Below, piece by piece: positions 16,709 to 24,382 of a DNA stretch of 64,000 bases; position 1 is the first letter of the stretch, and each line of letters starts with the position of its first letter. The notes beneath the pieces are model-generated. The model saw nothing but the letters and a program-made list of their open reading frames with translations. It made no database searches and was not told the origin of the DNA. A program made the position numbers and the translations under genes. The stretch comes from Streptomyces sp. NBC_00461 (GTDB lineage: Bacteria; Actinomycetota; Actinomycetes; Streptomycetales; Streptomycetaceae), in contig NZ_CP107902.1 in assembly GCF_036013935.1 (NCBI RefSeq), positions 1,178,001-1,242,000 on the forward strand, read 5' to 3'.

Positions 16709-17443
16709 TCAGCAGGAGCAGTCCGGGCGGGCGGCCTGCAGGTCGCCGCGCCGGTAGGCCCGGTAGCGGCTGCCGTCGACCTTGCGCGGCTTGCGGGACT
16801 GGACTCCGTAGGGGCGCAGGAGCAGAGCGAGGCGGACCGGGGTGAGGTCGGCATAGCGCCAGCGTCCATCGGCCTCGCCGGGCAGCTCGCGCAGGCGCGT
16901 GACCAGCTCCGCGGTGCTCACATACTCCGCTGCACCCAGGACGTCGAAGATGTCAAGGCAGGCGTGGACAATCGTCCTCGGCCGGCTCGGGCAGGTCAGG
17001 AACTCCTCGCACGTGGCCTTGTGGAGGTCATCGAAGCCGTCGAGGTCGTCGGGACCCTCCAGATCCTCGAAGTCGTCGAGGCCCTCGAAGTCGGGATCGA
17101 GGTCCGGATCGAAGTCGGGCTCTTCGTCCTCCACCGGCTCGTACTCGCTGGGCGGTTCGGGCCCGTACGCAGCCGCGCAGCAGCAGGAGGTGGACAGCAG
17201 CGCACTCAACTCGGCTCCGGCTGCCATGCGTTCGATCAGCAGGTCGGTGAGCGTGTCGAGCTGCTCGGTGGCACTGACGCCGGCGGGACGGTCGGCGCCG
17301 GACAGGGCGGTGAGCTGCCGGTCGAGGTCCTGGATCTCGACGAACACATCGACGATGGCGCGGTGGTGCGGGTTCTCGGTGACCTCGGTCGGCGCCAGTA
17401 CCGCGGCGGCGACCTGGTCGATCAGGGTGGGGAACTGCGTCAA
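16709..17443 (-). CDS. Protein with DUF3631-type C-terminal domain and acidic linker
   Basis: TTG 17443 with GAAAGG upstream gives 244 residues. The N-terminal part is helical. A strongly acidic linker (~110-145, repeated D-D/E-F/L-E units) follows. The C-terminal ~75 residues (YVSTAELVTRLREL, RYADLTPVRLALLLRPYGV, SRYRAYRRGDLQAA) match the end of DUF3631 proteins, which are often fused to plasmid or phage primase-helicases. Here the helicase part is missing. The gene overlaps the RelE-like gene upstream by TTGA. Confidence 0.65.
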   Translation of the reverse strand: MTQFPTLIDQVAAAVLAPTEVTENPHHRAIVDVFVEIQDLDRQLTALSGADRPAGVSATEQLDTLTDLLIERMAAGAELSALLSTSCCCAAAYGPEPPSEYEPVEDEEPDFDPDLDPDFEGLDDFEDLEGPDDLDGFDDLHKATCEEFLTCPSRPRTIVHACLDIFDVLGAAEYVSTAELVTRLRELPGEADGRWRYADLTPVRLALLLRPYGVQSRKPRKVDGSRYRAYRRGDLQAARPDCSC

Positions 17444-17925
17444 CGAATGGGGCCTTTCAGGGTCGGGGGCAGTGCGGGTCGGGGAAGGCCGGGCATCGCG
17501 TAGGGCGGTGGTCCTGGCTTGGGGATGGGCTGGCGCGCGCCCAGCTGCGGCGAGCGGGTGCGGGCCGCGTGGGTGCGCTCGCCCAGGGGCCGCCGGGTGA
17601 TGCCGAGGCGGGCGCGGGCGGTGTCGTACACGTCGTGCGCCTCCCGCGGGCGTACGGCCACGACGTGGATCTCGGTGGTGTGCGTGGAGTTCGCGGGCGC
17701 CGGCCGCTGGGCGTAGACGATGCGCCACGCGTTGCGGTGATCGACGTAGACCTTGCGGCATCCGGCGAGATCGCGGGTGAGTTTGGCGCCGAACAGGCGG
17801 GCGTTGACGACGTCCTGGAGCTGGGCGAGCGCCAGGTCGCGGATGTCTGCGGGGGCCTGGAGAAGGTCGTTCAGGGCCCGCGGGTCGAAGGAGAGACCGA
17901 AGGCGAGCCGGTCGTGGCCGCTCAT
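17440..17925 (-). CDS. RelE/ParE-like toxin-fold protein
   Basis: ATG 17925 gives 161 residues. Residues ~1-95 have the RelE/ParE layout: an N-terminal helix pair (DPRALNDLLQAPADIRDLAL), DVVNARLFGAKLTRDLAGCRKVYVDHRNAWRIVYAQ (two segments with basic residues on strands), and a last strand EIHVVAVRPREAHDVYDTA. RelE toxins cut mRNA at the ribosome and ParE toxins block gyrase. A basic Pro-rich tail of ~60 residues is unusual. No obvious antitoxin lies next to it; the neighbours are DUF4913 and DUF3631-type genes joined by ATGA and TTGA overlaps. Confidence 0.65.
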   Translation of the reverse strand: MSGHDRLAFGLSFDPRALNDLLQAPADIRDLALAQLQDVVNARLFGAKLTRDLAGCRKVYVDHRNAWRIVYAQRPAPANSTHTTEIHVVAVRPREAHDVYDTARARLGITRRPLGERTHAARTRSPQLGARQPIPKPGPPPYAMPGLPRPALPPTLKGPIR

Positions 17926-18572
17926 CCGGCCCCCTGGCCGGGTGCGCCGTTCTCGTCGGACTCTGCGGTTTCGGCGGTGGTCCGGCTCGAGGGCGGCGGT
18001 CCGGGCAGCAGGCGGTGGGCGGGGCGGTCCGGATCGGTCATGCACGCGGACAGCGGCCCGCCGGCAGCCCGGACGGTGGCCATGGCGTGGGTGAGGAAGT
18101 CCCGGTGCCAGACGAACAGGCCGGACAGACCGGCCTCGGGATCCTTATGCTGCTGGTAGGCCAGCCACAGGGCGTGGAGCCAGGCGACGACGTCGGCGTG
18201 TTCCTGCCACTGCTCGCACCACGGGGCGGCGGTGGTGACCTCCGCCCCGTAGACCCGGACGAGGAAGTCATCCACCCAGTCCGACAGCGCGTCGAGCTCG
18301 TCTTCGTACTCCTCGCCCTCCAGCTCCAGGATCGGGCGGGGCTCCGGCAAGGAGCTCTGCGGCGCCAGGCCCGCGAACCCTGGCATGCCGAAGGCGCCGA
18401 ACGGTGAGTCCGTGGGCGGCGGTGCGGAGGCGAGGCTGTCGAGCTGGCGGGCCTGCTCGGCAGACTGGCCCAGCAGTTTGCGGACGCTCGCCTCAATGCT
18501 CTCCAGATCGGACTCCGGCAGCCGGACCGGTTCCGGCTCCCCGCCCTCCGGGGGGACTATGGATTCAGGCAC
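17922..18572 (-). CDS. DUF4913 domain protein
   Basis: A 216-residue protein with GTG start behind a strong AAGGAGG. Residues ~95-170 carry the DUF4913 signature: LSDWVDDFLVRVY, APWCEQWQEHADVVAWLHALWLAY and a final DFLTHAMATVRA segment. This family is typical of actinomycete plasmids and integrative elements; the function is unknown. It is the first gene of the operon that runs to 14741. A copy of the shared palindromic element lies ~55 bases upstream. Confidence 0.75.
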   Translation of the reverse strand: MPESIVPPEGGEPEPVRLPESDLESIEASVRKLLGQSAEQARQLDSLASAPPPTDSPFGAFGMPGFAGLAPQSSLPEPRPILELEGEEYEDELDALSDWVDDFLVRVYGAEVTTAAPWCEQWQEHADVVAWLHALWLAYQQHKDPEAGLSGLFVWHRDFLTHAMATVRAAGGPLSACMTDPDRPAHRLLPGPPPSSRTTAETAESDENGAPGQGAG

Positions 18573-18621
18573 GAAAAGGGGCCTCCTTGAGCCGCAGCCA
18601 GTGGGCGTGAATTCCGGCTCA

Positions 18622-18672
18622 AGCCATCCGGAGAATCCCCGGTTTCGGTAACCGGGACTTTGCTGCTATAAC
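18622..18672 (-). promoter_or_regulatory. Conserved palindromic operator/promoter element, copy 2
   Basis: The core is GTCCCGGTTACCGAAACCGG on the minus strand, running into GGGATTCTCCGGA, almost identical to the 14.63-kb copy over ~33 bases. Sense-strand CTTGAG follows, and the GTG start of the DUF4913 operon is ~55 bases away. On the plus strand TATAAC lies 7 bases past the palindrome. Conservation of the palindrome with divergence around it argues for protein binding. Confidence 0.6.
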
Positions 18673-18741
18673 GCCCAGCGCGGCACGGCCATGGCATGAC
18701 GGGCCACGCACCACAGGCCGTACCACGCTGCACAACAGGGC

Positions 18742-19497
18742 TCAGGACGTGAGGGTCAAGTCGTCCTGGGACAAAGTCTGTTGCAGCGTTTCAGTGAGCC
18801 GGTCGGCTGCTATCGCGGCATAGTGCTTGGTCTTCTCGACGCCGATGAAATCGCGGCCCTCCAGCAGGGCCGCGACTCCCGTCGAGCCGGATCCGCAGGT
18901 GAAGTCGAGCACCGTGCCGCCGGGCGGGGAGATCTGCACCAGCTCCCGCATGACGGAGACGGGCTTCTGCGTGATGTGCTGGCGACTCTTGCCCGACGGC
19001 TGCGAGGCGCTGTACAAGCCGGGCAGGTAGACCGGGTTCCTGGAGGCGTCGATCGGTCCGTTGCTGGCCCAGACGACGAATTCGCAGTTCTGGGTGAAAC
19101 GTCCCTTCTGAGGGCGGGCCTGCGGCTTGTGCCAGGCGAGCACGCCACGCCAGAGCCAGCCGGCGGCCTGGATGGCATCCGTGGTGATCGGCAGCTGCCG
19201 CCAGTCGGTGAACAGCAGCGCCGTGCCGCCGACCTTGGTGAGCCGGTGTGCCTCGGTCATGATCTGGGTCAGCCAGAAGCCGTACGACCGCTGATCCATG
19301 TTCTCACCGGTGAAGTCCGGCAGTTCGTGACCTGCGTCGGCAGAGGTGTACTTCTGCTTCGCGCTGCGGGAGGTGCGCTCCTTGGCCGTTCGCCCGCCGC
19401 TGTTGTACGGCGGGTCGGTGATGACGGAGTCGACGCAGTCGTCCGGCAGTTCGGCGAGGACGCCGAGCGCGTCGCCCTGGTGCAGGGAAAAAGGCAA
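18742..19497 (-). CDS. DNA N4/N6 methyltransferase (beta class)
   Basis: The TTG at 19497 gives 251 residues and places QGDALGVLAELPDD at the usual N-terminal position. Motif IV DPPY is at 28-31. Motif X/I follows near the end (VLDFTCGSGSTGVAALLEGRDFIGVE), so the order is beta-class, and target recognition lies between. It methylates adenine N6 or cytosine N4 in DNA. An upstream GTG at 19641 is unlikely because it lies before the putative transcription start in the operator element. No restriction partner is adjacent, so it is probably an orphan that protects the element. Confidence 0.85.
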   Translation of the reverse strand: MPFSLHQGDALGVLAELPDDCVDSVITDPPYNSGGRTAKERTSRSAKQKYTSADAGHELPDFTGENMDQRSYGFWLTQIMTEAHRLTKVGGTALLFTDWRQLPITTDAIQAAGWLWRGVLAWHKPQARPQKGRFTQNCEFVVWASNGPIDASRNPVYLPGLYSASQPSGKSRQHITQKPVSVMRELVQISPPGGTVLDFTCGSGSTGVAALLEGRDFIGVEKTKHYAAIAADRLTETLQQTLSQDDLTLTS

Positions 19498-19635
19498 AGA
19501 GATACCCCAATTCGGGTCGGGTGAGGTGAGGGAGAGACGCTCCGGCCCGCCTGGATAACCCGCGGGACCGCATGCAGGCAGGAAGGCACTGCGGGCCACG
19601 CAGCGGCGGGGGCGAGGGGAGGAGACAAAACTGTA

Positions 19636-19665
19636 GGGCACGATCCCCGGTTGAGCGCTATCGCC
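19636..19665 (-). promoter_or_regulatory. Half-copy of the conserved element driving the methyltransferase gene
   Basis: On the minus strand AACCGGGGAT is followed after 7 bases by TACAGT, which fits a -10 hexamer (TANNNT). Only the right half of the palindrome seen at 14.63 and 18.64 kb is kept. Transcription from it would begin just upstream of the methyltransferase coding region. It is the leftward member of a divergent pair with the half-copy at 19701. Confidence 0.55.
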
Positions 19666-19700
19666 GCCGAAAACCCCGAAATAGAGCCTTGATCAGAGAC

Positions 19701-19740
19701 GATTTCGGCAACCGGGGATCCGCCCTTAGTGTTTTGGAAC
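19701..19740 (+). promoter_or_regulatory. Half-copy of the conserved element driving the conjugation operon
   Basis: TTTCGGCAACCGGGGAT is followed after 7 bases by TAGTGT, the same spacing as in the other copies. It points right, toward the wall-hydrolase gene at 20025. The ~200 bases that follow (19741-19950) have no clear gene. They hold a possible five-codon open frame at 19799-19816 behind GTGGAGG, which may act as a leader. Confidence 0.55.
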
Positions 19741-19950
19741 TGCCCGGCGGACCACGCCGATGGCGCATCCCCGCCCCTGCCTTCGTGGAGGTATCCCCAT
19801 GTCCTGGCACACCTGACCCGACGCCTCTGCACCAGCGCGAGCGGCAACTCGCCCACGTGCACCTGGGCCCCCGATTTACCCACCACCCCGGCCGTCGCGC
19901 CCTTTCCTCAACGACGCACGCGCCGCCGGGACTTCACCAAGGACCTCGCT

Positions 19951-20028
19951 GTGACATCGCACTACCCTCCCCTGCCCGCGCACCGGTCTCCGGCCCATGA
20001 CGGCCGCCCGGGAGGCGTCCCCGATTGA
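19951..20028 (+). CDS. Possible 25-residue leader peptide
   Basis: GTG 19951, with AAGGAC 5 bases upstream, opens a 25-codon frame ending at TGA 20026-20028. That stop overlaps the TTG start of the wall-hydrolase gene (TTGA). The peptide is Pro/His-rich with no motif. The overlap is the type used for translational coupling throughout the element, which is the main support. It may exist only to deliver ribosomes to the next start, or may be chance. Confidence 0.35.
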   Translation: MTSHYPPLPAHRSPAHDGRPGGVPD

Positions 20029-21140
20029 AGGGCGTGGCCGCCGGCATCGGCGTCTTCGTCCTCTCTCCTCTCCTCCTCGCCGGCACGGCCATGCTGATGG
20101 CCACCAGCAGCGAGGCCGCCCAGACCACCTACTCGTCCTTCAGCTGCGTGGGCGACGTCGACACCGACACGGTCGTCGAGCAGGTCACCAAGATCCTCAA
20201 CGGTGCGACCGCCAAGGCCGTGCACGTCGAGGGCCTGTCCCTGCCCGAGGAACAGATCCCCAACGCCCGCACGATCGTGGCCACCGGGCTCGGCCTCCAC
20301 GTGCCGAAGAAGGGCCAGATCATCGCGCTCGCCACCGCGATGCAGGAATCCCGGCTGCGCAACCTGAACGCTGGCGACCGCGACTCGCTGGGTCTGTTCC
20401 AGCAACGGCCGAGCCAGGGATGGGGCACCGCTACGGAGATCCACGACCCCGTCTACGCGAGCGAGCAGTTCTACAAGCACCTGCTCGCGGTGGACGGTTG
20501 GCAGCAACTGACCGTCGCCCAGGCCGCGCAGAAGGTCCAGCGCTCCGGCTACCCCGACGCCTATGCCGACTGGGAGGAGCTGGCGACCGCCCTGCACAAG
20601 GCGATCGCCGCGACGTTCCCCGACGCCGACCATGACACCAGCGAGACGAACACCACCTCCAGTACCGCGCCCTGTGCGGCGGCCAAGGACGGCTCCGGGT
20701 ACGGCAGCATCCCGGAAGGGTCGGTACCGAAGGGCTACTCGATTCCGAAGGACGCCGATCCGAAGGCGCGCGAGGCGATCGCCTGGGCGATGGCGCAGCT
20801 CGGCACGATGTACCAGTGGGGCGGCACCTGCACGGCGCCGCACGGCCCCGACCCGATGGGCCGCTGCGACTGCAGCTCGCTGACCCAGCAGGCGTACAAG
20901 CACGTCGGCATCCAGCTCACCCGCACCACGTATACGCAGGTCAACGAGGGCAAGGCCGTGTCCCCCAAGGCGCTCAAGCCCGGTGACCTGATCTTCTCCC
21001 GCGGCAGCGCCGCCCGCCCCGAGCACGTCGGCATGTACCTCGGCTCGGGACTCGCGATCGAGGCCCCCCGTACCGGAAAGCCTGTGCGGATCACGCCGCT
21101 CGCGGACTGGGACATCCTCGCCGCCCGCCGCGTCATCTGA
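20025..21140 (+). CDS. Bifunctional cell-wall hydrolase (lytic transglycosylase-like plus NlpC/P60)
   Basis: A 371-residue exported or membrane-anchored protein with TTG start. One hydrophobic segment occupies residues 4-28. Residues ~95-165 carry a transglycosylase-like domain (AMQESRLRNL with catalytic-type E108, then SLGLFQQRPSQGWG). Residues ~245-371 are NlpC/P60, with C283 in RCDCSSLTQQA and H334 in PEHVGMYLGSG. Such enzymes open peptidoglycan so the secretion channel can cross the wall, like VirB1-type proteins. It heads the type IV secretion operon. Confidence 0.88.
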   Translation: MKGVAAGIGVFVLSPLLLAGTAMLMATSSEAAQTTYSSFSCVGDVDTDTVVEQVTKILNGATAKAVHVEGLSLPEEQIPNARTIVATGLGLHVPKKGQIIALATAMQESRLRNLNAGDRDSLGLFQQRPSQGWGTATEIHDPVYASEQFYKHLLAVDGWQQLTVAQAAQKVQRSGYPDAYADWEELATALHKAIAATFPDADHDTSETNTTSSTAPCAAAKDGSGYGSIPEGSVPKGYSIPKDADPKAREAIAWAMAQLGTMYQWGGTCTAPHGPDPMGRCDCSSLTQQAYKHVGIQLTRTTYTQVNEGKAVSPKALKPGDLIFSRGSAARPEHVGMYLGSGLAIEAPRTGKPVRITPLADWDILAARRVI

Positions 21141-21282
21141 CCCCCGGTCGGGGCGCGGCAGCCCCGGCCCACCGCCCCTGACCGGGATACCCCCTGGGCC
21201 TCTTCCGCACTCACCTCGGACGGGCCCCGCAGGACCCGCCGTCCTGCCCACCCTCATTCCCCTGACATCACGGAGCACCTAC

Positions 21283-21648
21283 TTGATAACCCGCCACAGC
21301 ACCCAGCGCGCCCTCGCGGCAGCTTCCCTGGGCCTGGCCGTCGCCGCCGGCGGCCTGGCCACCGCCAGCACGGCACAGGCGTACGACACCGGCACCACCA
21401 CGATCAGCTGCAGTGCGGTCAAGATCCGCAAGGCCCCGTCGAAGTCGTCCACCGTCGTGGGCATCGGCTACCGGCACGACAAGGTCGTCTACGACCAGTG
21501 GGCCTACAAGAAGGCCGAGAAGACCTGGTACACCCGCGGCACCGTGACCCGGAAGTCCGACGGCAAGAAGATCCGCGGCTACATGATCTACAACTGCGCG
21601 AACCCGTACAAGACCAACCCGGCACCGAAGCCGTCGATCCCGAAGTAG
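21283..21648 (+). CDS. Secreted SH3-like small protein
   Basis: A 121-residue protein with TTG start. The signal peptide ends at about residue 33 (STAQA-YD). The mature part has VKIRKAPSKSSTVVGIGYRHDK and ends IRGYMIYNCANPY, a bacterial SH3-like strand pattern comparable to the protein at 14215-14541. One cysteine pair (SCSA, NCAN) could form a disulfide. The location inside the conjugation operon suggests an extracellular role at the wall or mating junction. Confidence 0.7.
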   Translation: MITRHSTQRALAAASLGLAVAAGGLATASTAQAYDTGTTTISCSAVKIRKAPSKSSTVVGIGYRHDKVVYDQWAYKKAEKTWYTRGTVTRKSDGKKIRGYMIYNCANPYKTNPAPKPSIPK

Positions 21649-21902
21649 CGCACCCCGGAAGCCGGTTCGGAGCCTGAGCCGAAGCGCCATCGACAGCAGC
21701 CCCGGCCCGGCCTGTGGCCTCGTCCACCCTCGGCGCGAAACCTGCGTGACCTCGTGCACGCCACACCGCCCCAACGCGGGCGCCGACCGGGCCAGCCGTC
21801 TCCCGCACCGCTGCCGGCCTTCCTTCTCGAGGCAGTTGCCTCGCCCTCTCGCCCTTTCTGTGATTCCCGCGCGCCGGGCTTCGGCGTGCCCAAGGAGCCT
21901 CA

Positions 21903-22211
21903 TTGCACCTGCTCGAAACCGTGCAGTATCTGGCCTACGACCCCGGCATCACGCCCTCGGGCGGTGGCCTGCCCGGCCTCGCCGTGCTCAAGAACGTCGT
22001 CAACTCGATCAACCTGTTCGCGATCGTCGCCGTTGTCGGCGCGCTCGCCGTCTCCCTCGGCGTGTGGGCGTGGGGCCACCACACCGGCGGCCACCAGGCC
22101 GAGGCCAACGGCAAGAAGGGCGCGGTGGTCGCGGCGGGCGCCGCCCTTGGTCTCGGCGCCGCGAACGGGGTCGTGGCGTTCTTCTCCGCCCTGGGGTCGC
22201 AGGTCCACTGA
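21903..22211 (+). CDS. Small two-span membrane protein, VirB2/pilin-like
   Basis: A 102-residue protein, TTG start behind AAGGAG. Two hydrophobic spans occur at ~39-59 (INLFAIVAVVGALAVSLGVW) and ~75-95 (VVAAGAALGLGAANGVVAFF), separated by a short polar loop. This is the shape of VirB2-like or DUF6112-type proteins encoded just before the VirB6-like gene in actinobacterial conjugation operons. The stop overlaps the next ATG by one base (TGATG). Confidence 0.65.
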   Translation: MHLLETVQYLAYDPGITPSGGGLPGLAVLKNVVNSINLFAIVAVVGALAVSLGVWAWGHHTGGHQAEANGKKGAVVAAGAALGLGAANGVVAFFSALGSQVH

Positions 22212-22894
22212 TGCCGAAACGATTCCCCTCCCTGTCCGGCTACGGCCTCGGCTGGTCGACCCGCCAGCGCATCACGGTCCTCGCGACCGGCCTCGCCGTC
22301 CTGCTAGCCCTCGCCATCGTCGTCGCCCTGCTCACCGGCCGCACCACAGCCGGCGACAGCCAGGCCGCCGCTCCGTCCTCCGGGCCGAGCAGCAGTACCT
22401 CCGCGTCCGCCGGTCCGACGGCGTCGGCCGGGGCCGGTTCGGTGGCCAAGCCCCCGCAGCTGGCGGACCCGGTCGCCTTCGCCAAGGCCGCCGCGGCAAC
22501 GCTGTGGTCGTACGACACCCGCACCACCAGCCGTGACCAGCAGCTCGCCGGAATGAGGGCGTGGCTGACGTCGGAGACGAAGTACGCCGACTGGTCCTCG
22601 ATCGACACACAGGTGCCGGATCCGGTGCTGTGGTCGCGGATGGCCGACCAGGACCAGTACGCCACCGCCACCGTCACGGAGGCCCATTACCCCTCGGCGT
22701 TCAAGCAGGCCCTGGCGGACGATCCGTCGGCGATCACCGAGGCGTACATCTACGCCGTCACCGTCACCGGCAAGCAGCAGATCGCCTGGAAGGGCGGGGC
22801 CGGCGCCGAGGACCGCTCCATCACCCTCGCCGTGCAGTGCCGCCCCAACGCGACCTGCTCGCTGGTCTCCATCGCCCCCCGCGTCGTGCCCTGA
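22211..22894 (+). CDS. Conjugation protein, VirB8/TcpC-like
   Basis: ATG 22211 gives 227 residues. One membrane span lies at ~19-40 (RITVLATGLAVLLALAIVV). A Ser/Ala/Thr linker and an extracytoplasmic domain (~75-227: DPVAFAKAAAATLWSYDTR, WSRMADQDQYATATVTEA, RSITLAVQCRPNATCSLVSI) follow. The topology and NTF2-like pattern fit VirB8/TcpC proteins, which form the bridge of type IV channels. Placement between the VirB2- and VirB6-like genes supports the call; sequence identity to a named family cannot be shown here. Confidence 0.6.
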   Translation: MPKRFPSLSGYGLGWSTRQRITVLATGLAVLLALAIVVALLTGRTTAGDSQAAAPSSGPSSSTSASAGPTASAGAGSVAKPPQLADPVAFAKAAAATLWSYDTRTTSRDQQLAGMRAWLTSETKYADWSSIDTQVPDPVLWSRMADQDQYATATVTEAHYPSAFKQALADDPSAITEAYIYAVTVTGKQQIAWKGGAGAEDRSITLAVQCRPNATCSLVSIAPRVVP

Positions 22895-22933
22895 CCTGCC
22901 CCCAGCCCACCGAAGAAAGGAGGGGATTCCCCC

Positions 22934-24295
22934 TTGGGCTTCTGCGACCTCCCTCTCGCGGACAAACTCTGCGCCGTCGGTGATGCCGTGGATTTCGCCT
23001 CCGACCCGGGCACGGCCATCGGCAACTGGATGGCCAAGAGCGCGGGCGAACTCGCCGCAGCTGCAGCCGACTTGGCCGCCGAGGCGGTCAACACCACCAC
23101 CAAGGTCGACTTGAACGCCGGGTGGTTCCGAGACAACTACGAGATGATCCTGCCGATCGGCCTGGTCGTCCTCGTCGCCACGTTCTGCGCCCAGCTCGTG
23201 CGCGCCGCGATCCGCCGCGACGGCCAGGCGCTCACCCAGGCATTCACCGGCACCGCCACCGGCGTGCTGTTCGCGTTCACCGCGATCGCCTTCACCACCG
23301 TCGCCATCGAAGTCGTCGACGCATTGAGCGACGGACTCTTCAAGGCCGCCAACCTCGACATCGCCACCGCGGTGCGGCGCATCGTCAAGGTGGGACAGAT
23401 CGCCGAACTGTCCGGCCTGGGCTGGCTCGTCACCGTCTTCGTCGGCATCGGCGCCGCGATCGGCGCCTTCCTCTACTGGTGCGTGATGATGGTCCGCAAG
23501 GTCGGCATCCTCGTCATGGTCACCCTCGCCGTCTTCGCCGGAGCCGGCGGAGGCTGGGAGGTCGCCCGCCGCTGGCGCAAGGGCTGGATCGAAGCCACCG
23601 CCACCCTCGTGGTCAGCAAGTTGCTGATGACTGTGATCTTCGTCCTGGGGATCGCCGCGATGGGCAAGACCGAGGCGAAGGACGGCATCGCCGCCCTCGC
23701 CGACGTGATGGCCGGCATCGTCATCCTGGCGCTGGTCCTGCTATGCCCGTACGCCACGTTCAAGTTCGTGCACTGGGCCGCCTCCGAGGGCTCCGACGCC
23801 GAGACCCTGCACCGCTCCGGCGGAGCCGGTGCGCAGATGGCCCGTCAGCACGCCGAACGCGCCGGACGCAAAGCCGCCGCCGCGGTCGCGACCGCGGGGA
23901 CTGGCGGTGCCGCGGCCGGAGCAGGCGCCGCTCCCCAGGGCCCGGACTCCGTGCCGGGCGGCTTCCCCGGCGACATCGCCGCCAACCCGGACACCGGCAA
24001 GGAAGGCGGCAGCTCAAACGCCCCGTCGTCCGGGAGCGAGGGGATCAAGAACGGTCTGGACAAGGCCGTCCAGCCCCCGCCGACCAGCCCTCGTGACGAC
24101 ACCAGTGGTCAGTTCGGCGGTGCACCCGGACCGGGTGGCGGTTCCGGATCGCCCCCCAGCGGCGGCAGCGGCTTCATGTCGCAGCCCGGCGCCGGCGCCT
24201 CGACGCCACCGCCGCAGGGCGCCCCGCCGGCACCGAACTCGGCCGGCACCTCCAGCGGAACTGGGGCACCGCCGCCTCCGCCCGCCGGCCTGTGA
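22934..24295 (+). CDS. Multispan conjugation channel protein, VirB6/TrbL-like
   Basis: A 453-residue protein with TTG start behind AAGGAGG. About six membrane spans lie between residues 70 and 285 (ILPIGLVVLVATFCAQL, GVLFAFTAIAFTTVAIEVV, WLVTVFVGIGAAIGAFLYW, ILVMVTLAVFAGAGGG, LLMTVIFVLGIAAM, IVILALVLLCPYATF). A cytoplasmic Gly/Pro/Ser-rich tail of ~150 residues follows. This matches the SCO6881-type membrane proteins of Streptomyces conjugative elements, taken as VirB6 equivalents. Confidence 0.75.
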   Translation: MGFCDLPLADKLCAVGDAVDFASDPGTAIGNWMAKSAGELAAAAADLAAEAVNTTTKVDLNAGWFRDNYEMILPIGLVVLVATFCAQLVRAAIRRDGQALTQAFTGTATGVLFAFTAIAFTTVAIEVVDALSDGLFKAANLDIATAVRRIVKVGQIAELSGLGWLVTVFVGIGAAIGAFLYWCVMMVRKVGILVMVTLAVFAGAGGGWEVARRWRKGWIEATATLVVSKLLMTVIFVLGIAAMGKTEAKDGIAALADVMAGIVILALVLLCPYATFKFVHWAASEGSDAETLHRSGGAGAQMARQHAERAGRKAAAAVATAGTGGAAAGAGAAPQGPDSVPGGFPGDIAANPDTGKEGGSSNAPSSGSEGIKNGLDKAVQPPPTSPRDDTSGQFGGAPGPGGGSGSPPSGGSGFMSQPGAGASTPPPQGAPPAPNSAGTSSGTGAPPPPPAGL

Positions 24296-24382
24296 CCTTG
24301 CCCGACTCCGGGGCGGCACGCGCTGCGCATTCCTCGCCGCGTGCCGCCCCGGCCACCGCCCCGCGCACCATCGGAACGGCCC

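Noticed and set aside
19497..19641. GTG at 19641 as methyltransferase start
   Set aside because: It falls between the AACCGGGGAT core and the likely -10 hexamer, so it would lie upstream of the transcript. The TTG at 19497 gives the usual N-terminus for the family.
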